DNA of 64,000 bases from Bryobacterales bacterium. Its GTDB lineage: Bacteria > Acidobacteriota > Terriglobia > Bryobacterales > Bryobacteraceae. The position numbers were made by a program, and so were the translations under genes. The notes under the pieces are model-generated. The model was not told the origin of the DNA. It saw nothing but the letters and a program-made list of their open reading frames with translations, and did not search any database. The stretch covers positions 124,001-188,000 of the forward strand of contig JADZCM010000001.1 of the NCBI GenBank assembly GCA_020851555.1, in the 5' to 3' direction. This document shows, piece by piece, positions 50,836 to 60,237 of the stretch (position 1 is its first letter; each line of letters begins with the position of its first letter).

Positions 50836-52848
50836 ATGGCCTTGCCACGATTGCCCGCCGAGCGGGAGATGACGCTTAAGGCGATAGCGCTCGGCTTGTT
50901 GCTGGCGTTCGTGTTTGGGGCGGCCAACGCCTACCTGGGGATGCGCGCCGGACAAACCGTCTCGGCCACCATCCCGGCGGCCGTGATCGCCATGGCGTTG
51001 TTCCGGCTCCCCGTACGCGGGTTGCGCGGCAGCATCCTGGAACAGAACATCGCGCGCACCGCTGCCTCGGTGGGCGAGGCCGTGGTGGCGGGCGCCATCT
51101 TCACCATCCCGGCGTTTCTGCTGGTCGAACTGGACGGCGTGCGGCTGTGGCAGAACCTGAGAGCGCACTACTGGGAGGCGGCGTTTATTCTCCTGGCCGG
51201 CGGCCTGATCGGGGTCTTCTTCATCATTCTGTTGCGCCGGCCCCTGTGCGTGGACGCGGGATTGCCATGGCCCGAGAGCGTGGCCAGCGCCGAAATCGTC
51301 AAGGCCGGAGACCGGTCCGGCGGGGCCACGCGCTCCATTTTCGGGGCCATGGCCTTCGGCGGCCTGGTCCAGATCCTGAAAAGCGACAAGGGCTTCCCAA
51401 TCTTCCGCGATTACGCCGAGGGCTTCCTGGCGTTTCCGAGATCGGTGATCCGGCACTTCGACTTCTTGAAGCATCCGATCGGCAACGTCACGCACGCGGG
51501 CGGCATCGCCTGGTCCACGCCGAGCCTCTCCCCCGCCCTGCTGGGGATCGGCTATATCATCGGGCCGCGGCTGGCTTCCATCAACGTGGCCGGCGGGGTG
51601 ATCGCCTGGTGGCTGCTGATCCCGCTATTGCTCTTCTTCGACCCGGACCTGCCGGCCAGACTCGGCAACGCCTCACCCGACGTGGCGGCGTATACGGTCT
51701 GGTACAACGTGGTCCGGCCGGTGGCGGTCGGCACCATGCTGGTGGCGGCGTTCTACACGCTCTTCTCGATACGCTCCTCGATCAGCCGCGCCCTCAAGAG
51801 AGCTTTCAGCGCCCCGGCGGCAGCCGCCGGAGAGCAGGCGGCGCAAGACCCGCGGGAGAAAGACATTCCAGCCAGGTGGGTGGTGATAGGGACGATGGCG
51901 CTGGTGGCGCCGATCACCGCCATCTACTACCATTTCACGCAGGCTTGGACGGCGGCCGCCGCGTCCGCGCTGGTCATGACGGTGACCGGCTTCCTGCTTT
52001 CCGCGGTCGGGGGCTACCTGACAGGGCTGGTGGGAGGCAGCAACCAGCCGGTCTCGGGGCTGACGCTCTCGGCGCTGGTAATCGCGGCCCTGGTGCTGCT
52101 GGCGATCGGCGTGACGGGTCCCGCCGGCGTGGCGGCGGTGCTGGGAGTGGCGGCGGTAGTGTGCTGCGCCTGCTGCGTATCCGGTTCGCTGATCCAGGAC
52201 CTGAAAGCCGGCCACCTGCTGGGCGGCACCCCCTGGAAAATGCAGGTGGTGGAAATCGTGGCGGTGGTGCTGGTTTCCTTCTTCGTCATGGGCCCGATCA
52301 TTGTTTTGCACGAAGCGAACCTGGCCACGGGGGGGATCGGAGGGCGCGCGCTGCCGGCGCCGCAGGCCGGCTTGATGGCTCAACTGGCGAAGGGGATCGT
52401 CGGCGGCGAGATGGCGTGGGGCCTGCTCGGCATCGGCGCGGCCTTCGGCGTGGCGTTGATTCTATGCGGAGCACGCGCACCGATGCTGGTCGCCGTGGGC
52501 ATGTACCTGCCCTTCGACACATCCTCGGCGATCTTCTGCGGCGGGGTTCTGAAGGCTGTCGCGGACCGGATCGTGGCGGGCCGCGACGCGGATGCGAAGG
52601 CGAGGGTAGAGGAAAAGGGCACGCTCATCGCCTCGGGGTTGATTGCCGGAGAGGCGATCGTGGGGATCCTGCTGGCCGTGCTGTTCGTCTCCGGGATTTC
52701 CTCGATCGCCGGCCTGCTTACCGGCTCAGACCAGCCAGGCTTCTACGCCAAATGGGGCTCTTGGCTTTCGATCCTCGGCTTCGCCAGCCTGGCGTACCTG
52801 CTGGTCCGCGTGCCTACCAGAGGTGGCCGCGAAGATCACATCGTGTAG
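50836..52848 (+). CDS. Oligopeptide transporter, OPT family
   Basis: 670 residues, about fifteen hydrophobic helices. Early text LLLAFVFGAANAYLGMRAGQ and SATIPAAVIAMALFRLPVRG is typical of prokaryotic OPT proteins, as are GSILEQNIARTAASVGEAVV, LPWPESVASAEIVKAG and GAALLGIGYIIGPRLASIN-like segments (LLGIGYIIGPRLASINVAGG). The C-terminal half has YLTGLVGGSNQPVSGLTLSA and GARAPMLVAVGMYLPFDTSS. OPT transporters take up peptides or metal chelates using the proton gradient. Substrate unknown. Ends with a 13-bp overlap with the convergent barrel gene. Confidence 0.92.
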   Translation: MALPRLPAEREMTLKAIALGLLLAFVFGAANAYLGMRAGQTVSATIPAAVIAMALFRLPVRGLRGSILEQNIARTAASVGEAVVAGAIFTIPAFLLVELDGVRLWQNLRAHYWEAAFILLAGGLIGVFFIILLRRPLCVDAGLPWPESVASAEIVKAGDRSGGATRSIFGAMAFGGLVQILKSDKGFPIFRDYAEGFLAFPRSVIRHFDFLKHPIGNVTHAGGIAWSTPSLSPALLGIGYIIGPRLASINVAGGVIAWWLLIPLLLFFDPDLPARLGNASPDVAAYTVWYNVVRPVAVGTMLVAAFYTLFSIRSSISRALKRAFSAPAAAAGEQAAQDPREKDIPARWVVIGTMALVAPITAIYYHFTQAWTAAAASALVMTVTGFLLSAVGGYLTGLVGGSNQPVSGLTLSALVIAALVLLAIGVTGPAGVAAVLGVAAVVCCACCVSGSLIQDLKAGHLLGGTPWKMQVVEIVAVVLVSFFVMGPIIVLHEANLATGGIGGRALPAPQAGLMAQLAKGIVGGEMAWGLLGIGAAFGVALILCGARAPMLVAVGMYLPFDTSSAIFCGGVLKAVADRIVAGRDADAKARVEEKGTLIASGLIAGEAIVGILLAVLFVSGISSIAGLLTGSDQPGFYAKWGSWLSILGFASLAYLLVRVPTRGGREDHIV

Positions 52849-53429
52849 GAGAAGCCGGCCGAGATCTCGTTCAGGCGCAGCCAGCCTTGCGGCCCCGCCG
52901 GGAAATTGAAGTCCGGCTTTGGGGACATGTATTGCCGGAAGTCCAGGCGGATGAGGAACCGGTCGGAGGTCCTCACTTTGACGCCGGCGCCATAGTTGAT
53001 GCCGAACTTCATCTCCCCGCCGCCGTAAGATACCGAACTCCCCGGCGGCACGAAGTTGCTGAACTGAGCGCCGCCCGCGATGAACGGCCGGACCTTGGAG
53101 CCTTCGGGCCGGGCGTAGAGCAAAAAGTCGTAGAAACCCTGGTGGGTCGCCATGCCGTAGACCGTTCCCGCGAGGTCCAGGTTAGTGCGGTTGTAGGCGT
53201 AGCCTACTTCGTGGCCCGCATACTCGTGAGCGTTCAAAGTGACGCGGAAGCCGAAACGGAACCCGCTGTTCAGCTTGACCACGGCCGGCGGGGAGGCCTG
53301 CTCGTAGAGCTTGTTGTTGGAGAGCCTGCTTACTCCAAACTGGGGGCCGATTTCCAGCACTTGGGCGGAGACGCCCCCGGCCAGCGCGAAGAACAGCGGC
53401 ACTACAACTCCATTCCGAATCGGACGCAT
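52836..53429 (-). CDS. Small outer-membrane beta-barrel protein of unknown function
   Basis: 197 residues. Signal peptide (about 1-22, VVVPLFFALAGGVSAQ), then alternating amphipathic strands typical of an eight-strand barrel (FRFGFRVTLNAHEYAGHEVG, VRPFIAGGAQFSNFVPPGSS, MKFGINYGAGVKVRTSDRFL). It ends RLNEISAGFSYTM, with an aromatic residue near the end. Similar in layout to OmpA-barrel/OmpW-like proteins, but I cannot name the family. Ends 10 bp... overlaps the OPT gene end by 13 bp; the upstream lutC gene ends only 10 bp before its start. Confidence 0.75.
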   Translation of the reverse strand: MRPIRNGVVVPLFFALAGGVSAQVLEIGPQFGVSRLSNNKLYEQASPPAVVKLNSGFRFGFRVTLNAHEYAGHEVGYAYNRTNLDLAGTVYGMATHQGFYDFLLYARPEGSKVRPFIAGGAQFSNFVPPGSSVSYGGGEMKFGINYGAGVKVRTSDRFLIRLDFRQYMSPKPDFNFPAGPQGWLRLNEISAGFSYTM

Positions 53430-53438
53430 ACTTCTATC

Positions 53439-54071
53439 CTAAACGACTACGACGTGAAATTCTCCAGGGCCGTGCACGCCGCGGATCAGGATCTGCTCGA
53501 TATCGGCGGTGCGGCTGGGTCCCGTAATCAAGACCATGGAGGATGTAACTTCGGCCGGGGAGGGAACCACGGTAAACAACTCGTCGAGGCCGGTAAGCAT
53601 CTTCTCCCTGGGGAAAACCGCTATGTGGACCGGCGGAAGCAGCGAGATCATGCGGGCCTCCTCGCCGCTGGAGAACATGACCAGCGAGCCTGTGTCGGCC
53701 AGGCCGAAGCCGGCGCTGGTGATTCCGAAGTCCGCCGCCGCGCACAGCCGCCGCAGTTCCGCTTCATCCTCCAGGCCGCTCCGCACCCCCGGCAGAGAGG
53801 AAATCCCGCACTCCCGCAGAAAAGCCGCGTTGGACGCCACGGCGGGGCGCCCGCCGGTCAGCGAGGCGACGCGGGAGCGCGCATCGTCCGGCGAGGAGGC
53901 CCGATGAAAGACGCCGCCGAGCGCCTCCAGCGCGGAGGCGAACTGCGAGAGGCGGGTCTCCATGTCCATGTCCGGCACGGCCAGCCGCGCCTCCGGCAGG
54001 GGGGCGGGCGGCTGCCCGGCGCTGCGCCCCAACGCGGTGCGCACTTTGTGGAGGACGTGATCGCGGGACAT
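53439..54071 (-). CDS. lutC: Lactate utilization protein C (LutC/YkgG)
   Basis: 210 residues of the LUD domain family. Words such as GITSAGFGLADTGSLVMFSS and PPVHIAVFPREKML near the middle and VLITGPSRTADIEQILIRGV near the end match LutC/YkgG. LutC is the third part of the LutABC L-lactate oxidising complex in the cytoplasm. The start ATG overlaps the stop of lutB (TGATG). The frame is open far upstream inside lutB but only this start gives the family length. The end is GEFHVVVV. Confidence 0.93.
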   Translation of the reverse strand: MSRDHVLHKVRTALGRSAGQPPAPLPEARLAVPDMDMETRLSQFASALEALGGVFHRASSPDDARSRVASLTGGRPAVASNAAFLRECGISSLPGVRSGLEDEAELRRLCAAADFGITSAGFGLADTGSLVMFSSGEEARMISLLPPVHIAVFPREKMLTGLDELFTVVPSPAEVTSSMVLITGPSRTADIEQILIRGVHGPGEFHVVVV

Positions 54072-55513
54072 CAGCGGCTCCCTGCCTGGCGTGTGCGCCA
54101 CATCTGGCGGAAACTCCGGGACGGCAGCGGCGGAAGGTCCCGGACGCTGGTCCAGGCCTTGAGAGGACCGGCGCTCAGCGGAAAGGGCACGCCGCGGAGC
54201 CACTTCCCGTCCCCGGAACCGGAGAGAACGAGCGACCCCATCATGCCGGCCAGTTCGTACAACTTCGGGCGCCTCATCAGCCAGGACCAGACGCGGAATC
54301 CGAGGCGCTCCAGCCGGGATGCGCCCTCGCGGCTCTGCGCCTTCACCACCTCGCCGCGCAATTCCAGGATCAGCTTGGGGAGGTCGATCTTCACCGGGCA
54401 GACTTCCGCGCACGCCCCGCAGAGACTGGAGGCGAACGGCAGCCAGGGGTCGTGCGCGATGCCCAGGAACTGCGGGCTGATGACCGTCCCGATGGGCCCG
54501 GAGTAAACCCAGGGGTAATTGTGGCCGCCGATCTTGCGGTACACCGGGCAATGGTTCAGGCATGCGCCGCAGCGGATGCAGTAGAGCGACTGGCGCTTCT
54601 CCCGGTCCGCAAGGAGGCGGCTGCGGCCGTTGTCGAGCAGCAAAACGTAGAACTCCCCGGGGCCGTCGGCTTCGTTCGCCCGCCTGGGGCCGGCCAGAAA
54701 AGAGGTATAGACCGTGAGGGGCTGCCCCGTGGCGCTCCGGCCCAGCAACTTCAGGAACACGGCCAGGTCCTGCGCGCGAGGGATCAGTTTCTCGATGCCG
54801 GCGACGGCCACGTGGACCCGGGGCAGCGTCGTACACATGCGGCCGTTGCCTTCGTTGGTCACCAGCACCACGGCTCCGGAGTCCGCCACCAGGAAGTTGG
54901 CGCCGGAGATGCCGATGTCGGCGGCCAGGAACTTCTCGCGCAGCACCCGGCGGGCGATCTTGGTCTGGTTCTCCGGGACCGTCTCCCGCTCCACGCCCAG
55001 CGTGCGGGTGAACAGATCGGCGACGTCGTAGCGCGTCAGGTTCAGGGCGGGCGCCACGATGTGGTAGGGCCGGGAGCGCGCCAACTGCACGATGAACTCG
55101 CCGAGGTCGCTCTCGACGGCCTCCAGTCCGTGCTGCTGGAGGTGCTCGTTCAGCCCGATCTCCTCGGTGGTCATCGACTTGACCTTGGTCAACAGCCGGG
55201 CGTCCTTCTCGCGGGCGAGTTTCACCAGGAACTCCGCCGCTTCGCCGGCGTCCCTGCACCAGACCACCCGGCCGCCGCGCGCCTCCACGTTGGATTCAAA
55301 CTGCTCCAGGTAGTAGTCCAGATTCTCGATGGCGAGCTTCTTCAGGGCGCCGGCCCGCTCGCGCAGTTCCTGGTAGTCGGGCAGAACGTCCGGACGGATG
55401 GTGGCGAGGCGCTTCTCCATGAGGCGTCCGGTGGCCGAGTAGATGGCGTCCTGGAGGCCGGAATCCGCCAGGGTTTCCCGGAACTGCGCATGCGGGGCGG
55501 TGGACATTTCCAT
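54071..55513 (-). CDS. lutB: Lactate utilization iron-sulfur protein B (LutB/YkgF)
   Basis: 480 residues. The LUD domain lies in the first 300 (LLTKVKSMTTEEIGLNEHLQ, DIGISGANFLVADSGAVVLV), then two [4Fe-4S] ferredoxin motifs: YCIRCGACLNHCPVYRKIGG and LCGACAEVCPVKIDLPKL. This is the LutB/LldF pattern. The protein carries electrons from L-lactate oxidation, with LutA and LutC. The ATG at 55513 lies four bases downstream of the lutA stop; a second ATG at 55507 is possible. Order lutA-lutB-lutC with overlaps shows one operon. The C-terminal 60 residues are basic and Pro-rich. Confidence 0.95.
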   Translation of the reverse strand: MEMSTAPHAQFRETLADSGLQDAIYSATGRLMEKRLATIRPDVLPDYQELRERAGALKKLAIENLDYYLEQFESNVEARGGRVVWCRDAGEAAEFLVKLAREKDARLLTKVKSMTTEEIGLNEHLQQHGLEAVESDLGEFIVQLARSRPYHIVAPALNLTRYDVADLFTRTLGVERETVPENQTKIARRVLREKFLAADIGISGANFLVADSGAVVLVTNEGNGRMCTTLPRVHVAVAGIEKLIPRAQDLAVFLKLLGRSATGQPLTVYTSFLAGPRRANEADGPGEFYVLLLDNGRSRLLADREKRQSLYCIRCGACLNHCPVYRKIGGHNYPWVYSGPIGTVISPQFLGIAHDPWLPFASSLCGACAEVCPVKIDLPKLILELRGEVVKAQSREGASRLERLGFRVWSWLMRRPKLYELAGMMGSLVLSGSGDGKWLRGVPFPLSAGPLKAWTSVRDLPPLPSRSFRQMWRTRQAGSR

Positions 55514-55517
55514 GGGC

Positions 55518-56243
55518 TTAGTGCGCGGCCAGAACCTGGGCCAGGTGCAGGGCGCGGATAGGCAGGCCGTCCCGCGAGAGCGCGCCGCGCAACTGTAGCA
55601 GGCAACTGGCGTCGACACCGACCACGGCATCGGCGCCTGTCTTGACGATGGATTCGATCTTGGTCCGGGACATCCCGCCGGAGATGGAAGGGAACTTCAC
55701 CGAGAAGGTGCCGCCGAAACCGCAGCATTCCTCCGGTATGTCCATTTCACGCAGGGTGAGGCCCTGGACGCGCCCCAGAAGCCGCCGCGGGCCTTCCTTG
55801 ATTCCCAGTTCGCGCAGGCCGTGGCAACTGTCGTGGAAGGTCACCACCCCGTCGTAGCGTGCGCCTACGTCCTCGACGCCAGCCACCTCGAGCAGGAACT
55901 TGCTGAACTCCCAGACGCGCGGTTTCAGGCGCCGCACCGCTTCCAGCCGGGCGGGATCCCTGGCGAAGAGCTCATCATAGTGGTGCGTGATCATCGAAGC
56001 GCAGGAACCGGAGGGCACGACGACGTAGTCCGCGCCGGCCAGCACCTCCAGACAATGGCAGGCTACCTCACGCGCCTCGTCCCGGTATCCCGTATTGAAA
56101 GCGGGCTGGCCGCAACAGGTCTGCTTCTCGGGGAAGTCGACCGTGTACCCTATGCGCTCCAGGACATCGGCCGCCGCCAGCCCCACCTCGGGAAAAAGCT
56201 GGTCCACGATGCAGGTGACGAAGAGCGAGACGCGAGCCGGCAT
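55518..56243 (-). CDS. lutA: Lactate utilization Fe-S oxidoreductase A (LutA/YkgE)
   Basis: 241 residues. Two cysteine-rich CCG domains of the LutA/glycolate-oxidase-subunit type: TCIVDQLFPEVGLAAADVLE and KQTCCGQPAFNTGYRDEA in the first half, TFHDSCHGLRELGIKEGPRR and EECCGFGGTFSVKFPSISGG in the second. These bind iron-sulfur centres in L-lactate oxidation. The ATG at 56243 gives family length; the frame is open upstream without a ribosome site. A TACAAT box on the minus strand (complement of 56253-56258) ends nine bases before the start. Confidence 0.95.
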   Translation of the reverse strand: MPARVSLFVTCIVDQLFPEVGLAAADVLERIGYTVDFPEKQTCCGQPAFNTGYRDEAREVACHCLEVLAGADYVVVPSGSCASMITHHYDELFARDPARLEAVRRLKPRVWEFSKFLLEVAGVEDVGARYDGVVTFHDSCHGLRELGIKEGPRRLLGRVQGLTLREMDIPEECCGFGGTFSVKFPSISGGMSRTKIESIVKTGADAVVGVDASCLLQLRGALSRDGLPIRALHLAQVLAAH

Positions 56244-56252
56244 GAATAGGAG

Positions 56253-56258
56253 ATTGTA
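56253..56258 (-). promoter_or_regulatory. -10-like box TACAAT before lutA
   Basis: Minus-strand TACAAT, nine bases from the lutA ATG. The intervening CTCCTATTC is not a ribosome site. No clear -35. Fits a leaderless or nearly leaderless operon mRNA. Confidence 0.4.
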
Positions 56259-56385
56259 CCACCGCCGTGCAGCGCGGCAGGCGTAAGGCGGACCCTCGCT
56301 CAGACGGCGCGCGGCGGGATTCGGACGCCCGCCCCTCAGCACCCGCCGTCAGGCGCGGCCGTTCAATGGAAGCGGCGGGACAAGG

Positions 56386-57015
56386 CTACTTGGCCGGCGC
56401 GGCGGCGGGAGGCCTTGCCGGGACGACGGGCGTAGAGGCCGGGGCGCTCGCGGGTTTCGCGGCCGCGGGCTTGGCGGCCGCCACCGGAGCGTTCTTGTCG
56501 TACAGGGCGATGATGTCGTTGGTCACGTCTATGGTGTTGCTGATGTAAACCACCGGCGACTGTTCGGAGCTGATGTCCAGAATCACGGCGTAGGCATTGT
56601 CCCGCGCGTACTTGTCGATCACCACCTGCATCTTCTCGAAGAGGCCCTGCTGGATGCGGTCAAGATCCGCCTGGAAATCGGTTGCGGCGTCTTCCTGATC
56701 GCGATTCCACTGCTTGGTCTTGGTGTCGATGTCGCGCGCCAGCGTGTTCTTCGCCTCGTCGCTCATCGTGTTGCTGCCGCGGCTCAGTTGATCGCGCAGG
56801 GACTGAATCTCGTTCTGCTTCTTCTCCAAATCCTTGCGCACCGGATCGTAGCGCCGCTGGAGTTCCGAGCCCGCCTTCTGCCCCTCCTGCGTGTTCTCCA
56901 TGGCAGCCCGCAGGTTGATGACGCCGATCTTGGTCGGCGGGGCCGACGATTGTCCGAAAGCCAGGGTGGCGAGTCCCAGGACGAGGATCGCGGAAAGCAG
57001 CATCGGTCTGGTCAC
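56386..57015 (-). CDS. skp: Skp/OmpH-family periplasmic chaperone
   Basis: 209 residues from a GTG at 57015 that has AGGAG seven bases upstream; ATG 57003 lies four codons later. Signal peptide (LLSAILVLGLATLAFGQ), then the OmpH/Skp helical hairpin: KIGVINLRAAMENTQEGQKA, a long charged coiled coil (DLEKKQNEIQSLRDQLSRGS) and the C-terminal strand part YAVILDISSEQSPVVYISNT. The last 35 residues are an Ala/Pro/Lys-rich tail, not found in E. coli Skp. Skp holds unfolded outer-membrane proteins on their way to BamA, which is encoded 55 bp upstream on the same strand. Confidence 0.9.
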   Translation of the reverse strand: MTRPMLLSAILVLGLATLAFGQSSAPPTKIGVINLRAAMENTQEGQKAGSELQRRYDPVRKDLEKKQNEIQSLRDQLSRGSNTMSDEAKNTLARDIDTKTKQWNRDQEDAATDFQADLDRIQQGLFEKMQVVIDKYARDNAYAVILDISSEQSPVVYISNTIDVTNDIIALYDKNAPVAAAKPAAAKPASAPASTPVVPARPPAAAPAK

Positions 57016-57069
57016 GAATAAGCTCCTAAGTCGAATCTTCTTAATAGAATAGCATGCTGGCCGCATCCC

Positions 57070-60063
57070 TCAGAACGTGCGGCCGATGGTGAAGCGGATG
57101 GTCCTGCTCTTCTCCAGCCAGGGGAAAGGCTGGCCGTAGCTGGTGACGGCGTTGATGAACGTCGCCTGGTTCGGGAAGAAGGAACGGTCGGCGACGATCG
57201 GCGGCTGGACGACCTGAAACACGCGTGTCGGGTTGTAAGCCCAATACAGCCGGAACGGCGCGTTGACCACCGGCATCATCACCTGAAACTCGATCCCCGT
57301 GGAGGTGCGCATCTTCTGCAAGCCCGGCGCGATAATCGCACGGCCGTCGAAACCCGCCTGCGGGAACTGGCGGTTGAGATCGCCGATCCGGTCTGGTGTC
57401 AGCGTCAACTGATTGGGGCGCAGGATTTTGTTGACGCCGGCGTCAAAAAAGAGCGCCAGGTTCACCGGGCCCACCAGCGGGATCCGGTATTCGAAGTTCC
57501 CGACGGCCTGCGTGTCGCCGCCCGCCATCGTGAGCTGGTAGGTGGGGATGGTCTGGTACACGGCGTGGTACTCCGGTTTGCCGTCGACGATGACCTTCTG
57601 CGTCCGCGCCGAACCGTCGTCGTTCAGCACGTTGATGGACGCCACGCTGGGCACGAAGACCCACGGAGTGATCCCCCAGATTTCAAACCCGCGCACGTCC
57701 TGCTCTCCTCCCATGTAGAAACGGTTGAAGGGAGGCGCCAGTTTGCCGCCGTAGCCGGTGAGAAAACTCACCATCCCCCGCATCCCGATCACATGGTTGG
57801 CCCAGAAGCCCCTGCGGAAATAGGTCGTGCTGAATGTGGGCCGGATCAAGTTGACGTTCCCGCCCAGAGGTCCTCCGGCGTACTCGACCGAGAAGAAGAA
57901 GCTCTTTCCGCGGCTGGGCGTGATCGGGTGGTCCACCGTGTTGTACGTGTAAGAGGGGATGACCTTGCTGGTGCGGATGCCGGTGAGCGAGTTGGGACCG
58001 GCGATGGCCTGCTGGAAGTTCAGATAGTCGAAGTAGTTCTTGGCCGCGTTGGTCAGCACCGTGATGTTCGAGATGTCGTAGCCGTAAGTCAGCCCGATGC
58101 GGGCGAAGGTTCTCCTCAGCGGGTAACTGGTGAAGACGGTGAAGCCGCGGCCGTTGGAAACGTAGTTCAGCAGGTTCTGGGTCCCCAGCGAGCTGTACAG
58201 GGGCAGCAGGTTGCGCCCCGACAGGAGCGATACTTCGCGTCCCTGGTCGAAGTTGAAGCGCTGCATGTAAATGGTGAAGCCCGTGCTGATGGGGCGGTCG
58301 AACAGGTAGGGCTCCGTGAAGCCCAGCGTCGCGCTGCGGATGCGGTCCCCGAACTGCGTCTCGACACTGAGGGTCTCGCCCAGCCCCAGGAAGTTATTGG
58401 TCGAGTAGTTGAAGCCGATGAAGCTGCCCGCGATGCCCGAAACCCCTCCCTGCAAACCTATGGAGTTCTTGCCGCGCTCCTTGACTTTGAGCGTGATGTC
58501 CACGGTGCTGTTGCGCGTGTCGCGCTTGATGTCCGCGGCCTCCTTTTCTTTCAACGCCTCGAAGTAGCCGAGCTGGTTAAGCCGCAGAATGCTCAGCTCC
58601 CACATGCGCGAGCTGAACATGTCGCCTTCATCAATGAGCAGTTCGCGGCGGATGACCTTGTCGCGCGTCGTCGTGTTGCCGGAAAAGTCGATGCGCCGCA
58701 CGAAGAACTGCTTGCCCTCATCCACATTGATCGTAAGATCCAGCTTGTTCGTGTTGGGGATCAGGTCGAAGCTGGGCTCGGGGACGAAATCGATGTAGCC
58801 GAAGCTGCCGTAGTACTTCTGGAACTCTTCCAGACCCTTGCGCAGCTTCTCGGTGGAGAAGTATTCGCCGGGCTGCATCCGGAAGATGCCGGTGGTGATG
58901 AAGTCAGTGGTCCGGAAGACTTTGACTCCGGTGTAGTTCACCTTGTTCAGAACGTAGCGGCGGCCTTCTTCCACCTGGATCGAGACGTCGGCCCGCTTGC
59001 CCGGGCGGTTCAGGAATAAAGGAGGCACCCGGAACTTCCCGCCGCCCACGTCGCGGATCTGGACCTTGTGGTCGAGCGCCCTGGCCGTGAAGTAGCCGCG
59101 CCGCTGGTAGAAGTCGCGCAGCAGTTCCATGTCCATGTCCAGCTTGGTCGAGTCGTAGGCCTTGGTGAAGATGTTCTCAAGGAAGATGGAGTAGGGCACG
59201 CCGATCGGACGGAGGCCCCGCATGGAGCGTATGACGGTGCGGTCCTTGTAGGACGGGTTCCCCTCGATGTCGATCTTGCCGACCTTGACCTTCGCGCCCT
59301 CGTTCACGTGGAAGGCGATGGCGAGAGAGGATGGGGGAAGCTGGCGGATCTCCGGAGTGACCTCCGCGAACTGCCGGCCGCGTTCCGCGAGGAATTCCTG
59401 GAGCACGACCCGGGCGCGCTGGACCTTGCTCGGGTCGTACATCGACTCGATGCTGAGACCCACGCGGCGCTCCTTGAAACGGTCCAGAATCTCGGAGATG
59501 GTGATGGACTTGATGCCGGGGTAGGTGATGGACCGGACCACCTGCCGCTCGGTGAGCATGAACCGCAGGATCTGCCCCGTGGCGCCGGGCTCCAGTTCCA
59601 CGCGGATGTCATCGTAGCGGCCGGTGTTCCAAAGGGCCATGAAGTCGCGGCGCAGGCTGTCGGGGTCGATCTTGTCGCCCCGCTTGGTGAAGATCATGGC
59701 GCGCAGGGTATCCTGCGGCACGCGCCGTGCGCCCCGGAATTCGATCGCCTCGATCACGTCCTCCGCCGCCGGCTTGGCGGCCTCGGGGCGCGGCGCCGCG
59801 GGCGGCTGCTCGAAGGGGGAGGGCGCCTGCTTGGCCGGTTCCGGTTCGGCGGGAGTTTCGGGCTTCGCCGGCGGGGCCGGGGGGCGCGCCGGCTCGAACG
59901 GACTCTGCCCCTGCGAGGACGGAGCCTGCTGGGATGAAGGACGCGCCGGCTCAAACGGGTTCTGCTTGGCGGGCGCAGGATCCTGCTGCGCGAACGCGGC
60001 CGTGGCCGCCACTCCCAGGCAGACAAGCGCCCATCCCAGGCCGGAGAGCCTGACACAACTCAT
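57070..60063 (-). CDS. bamA: Outer membrane protein assembly factor BamA
   Basis: 997 residues, longer than E. coli BamA (810). Signal peptide (LGWALVCLGVAATAAFAQ), then a Pro/Ala/Gln-rich segment of about 90 residues with the repeated word PFEPARP, then POTRA domains beginning at VIEAIEFRGARRVPQDTLRA (others at SITYPGIKSITISEILDRF, VGKIDIEGNPSYKDRTVIRS and FFVRRIDFSGNTTTRDKVIR), then the 16-strand barrel (YSTNNFLGLGETLSVETQFG, GGEQDVRGFEIWGITPWVF with the VRGF motif), ending IRFTIGRTF. BamA folds outer-membrane proteins. ATG 60063 preferred (AAGGA upstream); a GTG at 60084 would add seven residues. Upstream of skp in one operon. Confidence 0.95.
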   Translation of the reverse strand: MSCVRLSGLGWALVCLGVAATAAFAQQDPAPAKQNPFEPARPSSQQAPSSQGQSPFEPARPPAPPAKPETPAEPEPAKQAPSPFEQPPAAPRPEAAKPAAEDVIEAIEFRGARRVPQDTLRAMIFTKRGDKIDPDSLRRDFMALWNTGRYDDIRVELEPGATGQILRFMLTERQVVRSITYPGIKSITISEILDRFKERRVGLSIESMYDPSKVQRARVVLQEFLAERGRQFAEVTPEIRQLPPSSLAIAFHVNEGAKVKVGKIDIEGNPSYKDRTVIRSMRGLRPIGVPYSIFLENIFTKAYDSTKLDMDMELLRDFYQRRGYFTARALDHKVQIRDVGGGKFRVPPLFLNRPGKRADVSIQVEEGRRYVLNKVNYTGVKVFRTTDFITTGIFRMQPGEYFSTEKLRKGLEEFQKYYGSFGYIDFVPEPSFDLIPNTNKLDLTINVDEGKQFFVRRIDFSGNTTTRDKVIRRELLIDEGDMFSSRMWELSILRLNQLGYFEALKEKEAADIKRDTRNSTVDITLKVKERGKNSIGLQGGVSGIAGSFIGFNYSTNNFLGLGETLSVETQFGDRIRSATLGFTEPYLFDRPISTGFTIYMQRFNFDQGREVSLLSGRNLLPLYSSLGTQNLLNYVSNGRGFTVFTSYPLRRTFARIGLTYGYDISNITVLTNAAKNYFDYLNFQQAIAGPNSLTGIRTSKVIPSYTYNTVDHPITPSRGKSFFFSVEYAGGPLGGNVNLIRPTFSTTYFRRGFWANHVIGMRGMVSFLTGYGGKLAPPFNRFYMGGEQDVRGFEIWGITPWVFVPSVASINVLNDDGSARTQKVIVDGKPEYHAVYQTIPTYQLTMAGGDTQAVGNFEYRIPLVGPVNLALFFDAGVNKILRPNQLTLTPDRIGDLNRQFPQAGFDGRAIIAPGLQKMRTSTGIEFQVMMPVVNAPFRLYWAYNPTRVFQVVQPPIVADRSFFPNQATFINAVTSYGQPFPWLEKSRTIRFTIGRTF

Positions 60064-60237
60064 CAGGAGCTGGTTCCTTTCCACTCTGCGTCTAGGTAAG
60101 GACGCACGGGAGCATTTTGCCGTTTCACGGGTGATTCTCGAGCCAGCGAAGACTGCGAAGATAACATTCTATCGCGAACCGGCCGGCGAAGAAAAAGCAC
60201 GGCAGGGCTGAACCCCTGTGTCCGGAGACCGCGGCTC

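Noticed and set aside
51147-54506. Very long open plus-strand frame of over 1100 codons
   Set aside because: It shadows the OPT gene and the minus-strand barrel and lut genes; its translation is Gly/Arg/Ala-rich and not protein-like.
53439-55259. One 606-residue protein covering lutC and part of lutB
   Set aside because: The LUD domain begins at the ATG at 54071; the upstream part is an out-of-frame shadow of lutB.
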